Assembly (NCBI GenBank): GCA_937892665.1
Contig: CALBJF010000305.1
Span: 1-7,604 of the forward strand
DNA from: an uncultured euryarchaeote
Lineage (GTDB): Archaea > Thermoplasmatota > Poseidoniia > Poseidoniales > Poseidoniaceae
Reading direction: 5' to 3'
Length of the DNA: 7,604 nucleotides
Both the position numbers and the translations under genes were made by a program. Below the pieces are notes generated by a model. The model was not told where the DNA came from and ran no database searches. It saw only the letters and a program-made list of their open reading frames with translations. Positions 5,718-7,604 of this stretch are shown in pieces; the first letter of the stretch is position 1, and each line of letters opens with the position of its first letter.

Positions 5718-6773
5718 TCACCACTCCCATCCATTGACGTCGAATCCGTTATCCCTTAACCACTCATCGTTGTAGACTTTTCCAAGGTATGGATTTCCTG
5801 CGTCAGGGAGAATGACAACGATCTTCGCCTTTTGCCCTGCTTGGTCGTATTCAGCTGCAATATCCAAAGCAATCTGTAACGCACCACCGCATGATCCACC
5901 ACAGAACAATCCCTCTTGCTTGGCTAGACGTCGAGCCATTCGGAAACAAATTTCGTCATCAACCATTCGAATTTCATCAATCACTGAAAAGTCAGTCGCT
6001 GGTGGAATAAAGTCTTCACCAAATCCCTCAACTTTGTATCCATGAGGGACACCCATGGTTCCATCTTCGAACCATTGTTTGAGAATTGAACCTTCAGCAT
6101 CGACACCAACTATTCTTGGAGCGTCTTTCCCGTTTTCTTGTGCCTGCGATTTCAGATATTTTCCGCATCCAGTAATGGTGCCGCCAGTCCCCATGGTTGC
6201 AACAAAGTGGGTAATCTCACCCTGAGTTTGTTGCCAAAGTTCCGGTCCGGTTGAATGAATATGGGCTTTTGGATTTGATTGATTGGAGTATTGATCTGGA
6301 TACCATGCTCCTTCAATCTCCTTGCTCAGTCGCTCAGCAACCATGTAATATGAACGGGGGTCTTCTTTCTCAACAGCGGTTGGACAAACCTCCACTCGTG
6401 CACCCATAGCCCGCAGCAAGTCGATTTTCTCCTTCGCCATCTTATCTGGCATGGTGAATACACACTTGTATCCCCGTTGTGCTGCAACCATCGCCAGTCC
6501 AATACCTGTATTGCCACTGGTACCTTCAACAATGGTTCCACCAGGTTTCAGCCAGCCTTTTTCTTCAGCTTCTAAGATCATAGCAAGGCCGATTCGATCT
6601 TTGATCGAGCCACCTGGACTGCAACGTTCGAGTTTGGCCCACACTTCAGAGCCTGACAGGTCAGCAGTCACCTTGTTCAAACGAATAAGAGGGGTGTGGC
6701 CAATCGCCGAAACTACATCTTCGTAAACGCCATGAGGAAGGGCCATATTGAATGCCAATGAATTCTGGTTCAT
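5718..6773 (-). CDS. Cystathionine beta-synthase catalytic core (PLP fold type II)
   Basis: The 351-residue enzyme has the features of the CBS/cysteine synthase family: PLP lysine Lys58 in GGSIKDR, the TSGNTG loop (85-90) and the phosphate-binding GTGGT (195-199). Several stretches are CBS-like rather than CysK-like: RGYKCVFTMPDKM (100-112), DQYSNQSNP (160-168), GVDAEGSIL (223-231), VEGFGEDFIP (248-257) and QEGLFCGGS (286-294). The expected reaction is L-homocysteine plus L-serine to cystathionine, in the cytosol. There is no N-terminal haem region and no C-terminal Bateman (CBS-pair) domain, so S-adenosylmethionine control is not expected. Oddly, the serine that normally contacts the PLP pyridine nitrogen (LPDSG) is Ala325 here (LPDAG). 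The stop is one base from the gamma-lyase start, so the two form an operon. ATG 6773 is the furthest in-frame start before a stop; Met10 (6746) is an alternative. O-acetylserine or O-phosphoserine sulfhydrylase activity remains possible. Confidence 0.9.
   Translation of the reverse strand: MNQNSLAFNMALPHGVYEDVVSAIGHTPLIRLNKVTADLSGSEVWAKLERCSPGGSIKDRIGLAMILEAEEKGWLKPGGTIVEGTSGNTGIGLAMVAAQRGYKCVFTMPDKMAKEKIDLLRAMGARVEVCPTAVEKEDPRSYYMVAERLSKEIEGAWYPDQYSNQSNPKAHIHSTGPELWQQTQGEITHFVATMGTGGTITGCGKYLKSQAQENGKDAPRIVGVDAEGSILKQWFEDGTMGVPHGYKVEGFGEDFIPPATDFSVIDEIRMVDDEICFRMARRLAKQEGLFCGGSCGGALQIALDIAAEYDQAGQKAKIVVILPDAGNPYLGKVYNDEWLRDNGFDVNGWEW
5724..5727 (-). promoter_or_regulatory. Shine-Dalgarno for the gamma-lyase gene
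   Basis: GGAG on the minus strand is seven bases before ATG 5716 and lies inside the last codons of the CBS-type gene. It decides the start: the alternative ATG 5734 has no such motif. An SD-led internal gene, next to leaderless promoters elsewhere in the window, fits the usual archaeal split between first and later operon genes. Confidence 0.55.
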
Positions 6774-6911
6774 CAGACTTTTCTAAATCCATTTGAACAC
6801 TCATTATGATTCGATAGGCTCACTCTTGCCCTATGCATCTGTACGCCTCAATATGGCTCTTAGAGAACCCACCTATCCACTAGATCTGTTCACAAGGGGG
6901 TTTTGAATGAA

Positions 6912-6931
6912 CCCTTTAACCTCCCTTTAAC
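6912..6931. repeat. Tandem CCCTTTAAC repeat, one helical turn apart
   Basis: Two perfect 9-base copies start at 6912 and 6923, an 11-base period that places them on the same DNA face. They lie about 60-80 bases upstream of ATG 6993 and about 140-160 bases upstream of the CBS start. A regulator binding site is a reasonable but untested reading. Confidence 0.45.
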
Positions 6932-6963
6932 ATACCCAAATTGAGGTTACTGTCGGTGAAAAC

Positions 6964-6970
6964 TTGATAT
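6964..6970 (+). promoter_or_regulatory. TATA-like box for the small membrane protein gene
   Basis: TTGATAT lies at -29 to -23 from ATG 6993, the spacing of a leaderless archaeal promoter. It supports both the start codon and the reality of this small gene. Confidence 0.5.
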
Positions 6971-6992
6971 CAACGGGAATCTAAATTGTCTC

Positions 6993-7295
6993 ATGGGTGA
7001 TAAAGAAGGCGAAATTGCAATCCCATCGGAATGGGCGCCATATAGTCCTCCAAAATTACTGTATATTCTTTTACTTGTAGCATTCATCGGGTTTCTCTGG
7101 AGTTCAAGTATTCAAGGGGGTATGTCGGAAGATTGTGAGGAAATCAGTAATCGAGATCCAGAGGATTTAGAACCTTACGAGGGGTATGGATGCGGCTATG
7201 TAGAACTGATTGACCTATGCTGCGTAATAATTCCACTTCTTTTCTCCTTTATTCTTTTGTTAATGGGGTTCAAAGGAAAGGCCAAGGAGGAATAA
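6993..7295 (+). CDS. Small two-helix membrane protein, function unknown
   Basis: The product is 100 residues. A short polar N-terminus (MGDKEGEIAIPSEW) is followed by a hydrophobic helix at about 21-38 and an acidic loop (SEDCEEISNRDPEDLEPYEG) with Cys48 and Cys67. A second helix at about 69-92 carries Cys76-Cys77, and the tail is short and basic (KGKAK). By the positive-inside rule the Lys-rich tail is probably cytoplasmic, putting the acidic loop outside. The two loop cysteines could then form a disulfide. I recognise no family. Support for a real gene comes from the membrane-like composition, the TATA-like box at the leaderless distance and the intergenic flanks. The gene could be expressed alone; the structured region after it separates it from the next gene. 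Confidence 0.72.
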   Translation: MGDKEGEIAIPSEWAPYSPPKLLYILLLVAFIGFLWSSSIQGGMSEDCEEISNRDPEDLEPYEGYGCGYVELIDLCCVIIPLLFSFILLLMGFKGKAKEE

Positions 7296-7310
7296 GAATA
7301 ATTTCTGTAT

Positions 7311-7392
7311 ACACAACGGGCCCCCTCGCATTCGTATAGGAACACAACGGTACCCTTGTGGTCACCCGCATGTGCAAGGGCCCCCCTTGTGT
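7311..7392. repeat. 82-bp imperfect dyad made of three palindromic units spaced 31 bp
   Basis: The outer arms 7311-7330 and 7373-7392 are inverted repeats matching at 16 of 20 positions. The central palindrome CACAACGGTACCCTTGTG (7343-7360) has exactly the same centre (7351.5). The left arm also repeats directly: ACACAACGG occurs at 7311 and 7342. The right unit is CAAGGG-CCC-CCCTTG at 7375-7389. Unit centres fall near 7320.5, 7351.5 and 7382, which is 31 bp or about three helical turns apart. It is GC-rich against AT-rich flanks. It lies just after the small membrane protein gene and about 73-154 bases before the next start codon. It may be an operator array, a structured RNA end or a repeat element. 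Confidence 0.6.
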
Positions 7393-7422
7393 TCAAACTG
7401 AACTACGAATGAACTATATCGA

Positions 7423-7437
7423 TAAGACGCGGTCTTA
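7423..7437. promoter_or_regulatory. Short dyad overlapping a TATA-like box, candidate operator
   Basis: TAAGAC-GCG-GTCTTA is a perfect 6-bp inverted repeat with a 3-base centre. Its right arm overlaps the first bases of the TATA-like box at 7435-7442. A protein bound here would block access of TBP/TFB, as many archaeal repressors do. The role is inferred from position only. Confidence 0.4.
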
Positions 7438-7442
7438 ATATA
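7435..7442 (+). promoter_or_regulatory. TATA-like box for the right-end partial gene
   Basis: TTAATATA lies at -30 to -23 from ATG 7465, the position of an archaeal TATA box for a leaderless transcript. It is the best TATA match in the window and is the main support for the start of the truncated gene. Confidence 0.6.
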
Positions 7443-7464
7443 GCCTGAGAAGTATATCCTTACT

Positions 7465-7604
7465 ATGGCTGGAGATTACAGTGTGGATGATGATATTTGG
7501 GAGAAAATAAGAAACAAAATCCTAGATTACCTTGCATCAAGTGATATCGGGGATTGGGGACTAGTTCTTCAATGGAATATAGACACAGGTAATAAGGATC
7601 CTGA
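7465..7604 (+). CDS. Start of an unidentified gene, cut by the window end
   Basis: From ATG 7465 the frame stays open to the end of the window, giving 46 complete codons. The visible part begins MAGDYSVDDDIWEKIRNKI and is acidic, with Trp residues at 12, 31 and 37. It has no signal peptide or membrane helix, so the product is probably cytosolic. The segment around 11-24 could form an amphipathic helix. I recognise no family from this fragment. Reality of the gene is supported by the well-placed TATA-like box and by an open frame with plausible codon use; the fragment is too short to be certain. Confidence 0.55.
   Translation, partial: MAGDYSVDDDIWEKIRNKILDYLASSDIGDWGLVLQWNIDTGNKDP

Larger units (their letters stand above)
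6774..6992. other. Divergent intergenic region between CBS operon and small membrane protein gene
   Basis: This 219-bp region has no gene that I can support. Toward the operon, CATAATGA (6801-6808, minus strand) is a weak TATA candidate that would give a leader of a few bases before ATG 6773. In the middle are two copies of CCCTTTAAC (6912-6920 and 6923-6931). Toward the plus-strand gene is a TATA-like box at 6964-6970. Confidence 0.6.

Noticed and set aside
5718..6773. Annotation as cysteine synthase CysK
   Set aside because: Several stretches (RGYKCVFTMPDKM, DQYSNQSNP, EGSIL, VEGFGEDFIP) are typical of cystathionine beta-synthase, and the partner gene fits CBS. Sulfhydrylase activity is still noted as possible.
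6660..6804. Alternative minus-strand frame from ATG 6804 (MSVQMDLEKSDEPEF)
   Set aside because: It looks protein-like at first but has no TATA box at the expected distance. It overlaps the CBS start and closes after about 47 codons.
7196..7396. 66-codon minus-strand frame starting in the dyad region
   Set aside because: Most of it is antisense to the second helix of the small membrane protein, and its start lies within the palindromic region. There is no promoter or SD support.
7296..7464. tRNA, CRISPR or insertion-sequence end in the dyad region
   Set aside because: There is no cloverleaf or T-loop motif, no regular repeat-spacer pattern, no transposase and no visible target duplication.

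Overview
The window looks like part of a marine planktonic archaeon, most likely Candidatus Poseidoniales (Marine Group II, Thermoplasmatota). The reasons are a short archaeal-type lipoprotein leader followed by an acidic linker, acidic secreted proteins, pentapeptide and LVIVD repeat surface proteins, and several genes with a TATA-like box about 22-30 bases before the start codon, as expected for leaderless archaeal mRNAs. The assignment rests on sequence style only; no rRNA or other phylogenetic marker is present.

Layout. Positions 2-3779 (minus strand) hold two envelope genes. Upstream is a membrane-anchored LVIVD beta-propeller protein (1986-3779). Downstream is a large lipoprotein that fuses a complete cyclophilin peptidyl-prolyl isomerase to a long pentapeptide-repeat region (2-1912). 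The 73-bp gap between them carries, on the plus strand, a short stretch that reads like the last strand of a fasciclin (FAS1) domain. From a compact divergent promoter around 3801-3814, a small secreted, C-terminally anchored protein is read rightward (3836-4444). It converges on a two-gene minus-strand metabolic operon (4565-6773) encoding a cystathionine beta-synthase-type enzyme and a cystathionine gamma-lyase/synthase, separated by one base. Together they look like a reverse transsulfuration pathway (homocysteine plus serine to cystathionine to cysteine). The right end has a 100-residue two-helix membrane protein (6993-7295), a structured intergenic region with palindromes spaced 31 bp (7311-7392), and the start of an unidentified gene that runs off the window (7465-7604).

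How the parts relate. The left half is exported: a folding catalyst tethered outside the membrane next to a propeller protein and a small ectodomain protein. The right half is central sulfur metabolism followed by small unknown genes. I see no mobile element, CRISPR array, tRNA or rRNA. The least ordinary features are the cyclophilin-pentapeptide fusion with its recurrent 11-residue Cys-Trp-Cys loops, the loss of the usual PLP-binding serine in the CBS-like enzyme, the back-to-back TATA boxes, and the dyad-rich region before the last gene.
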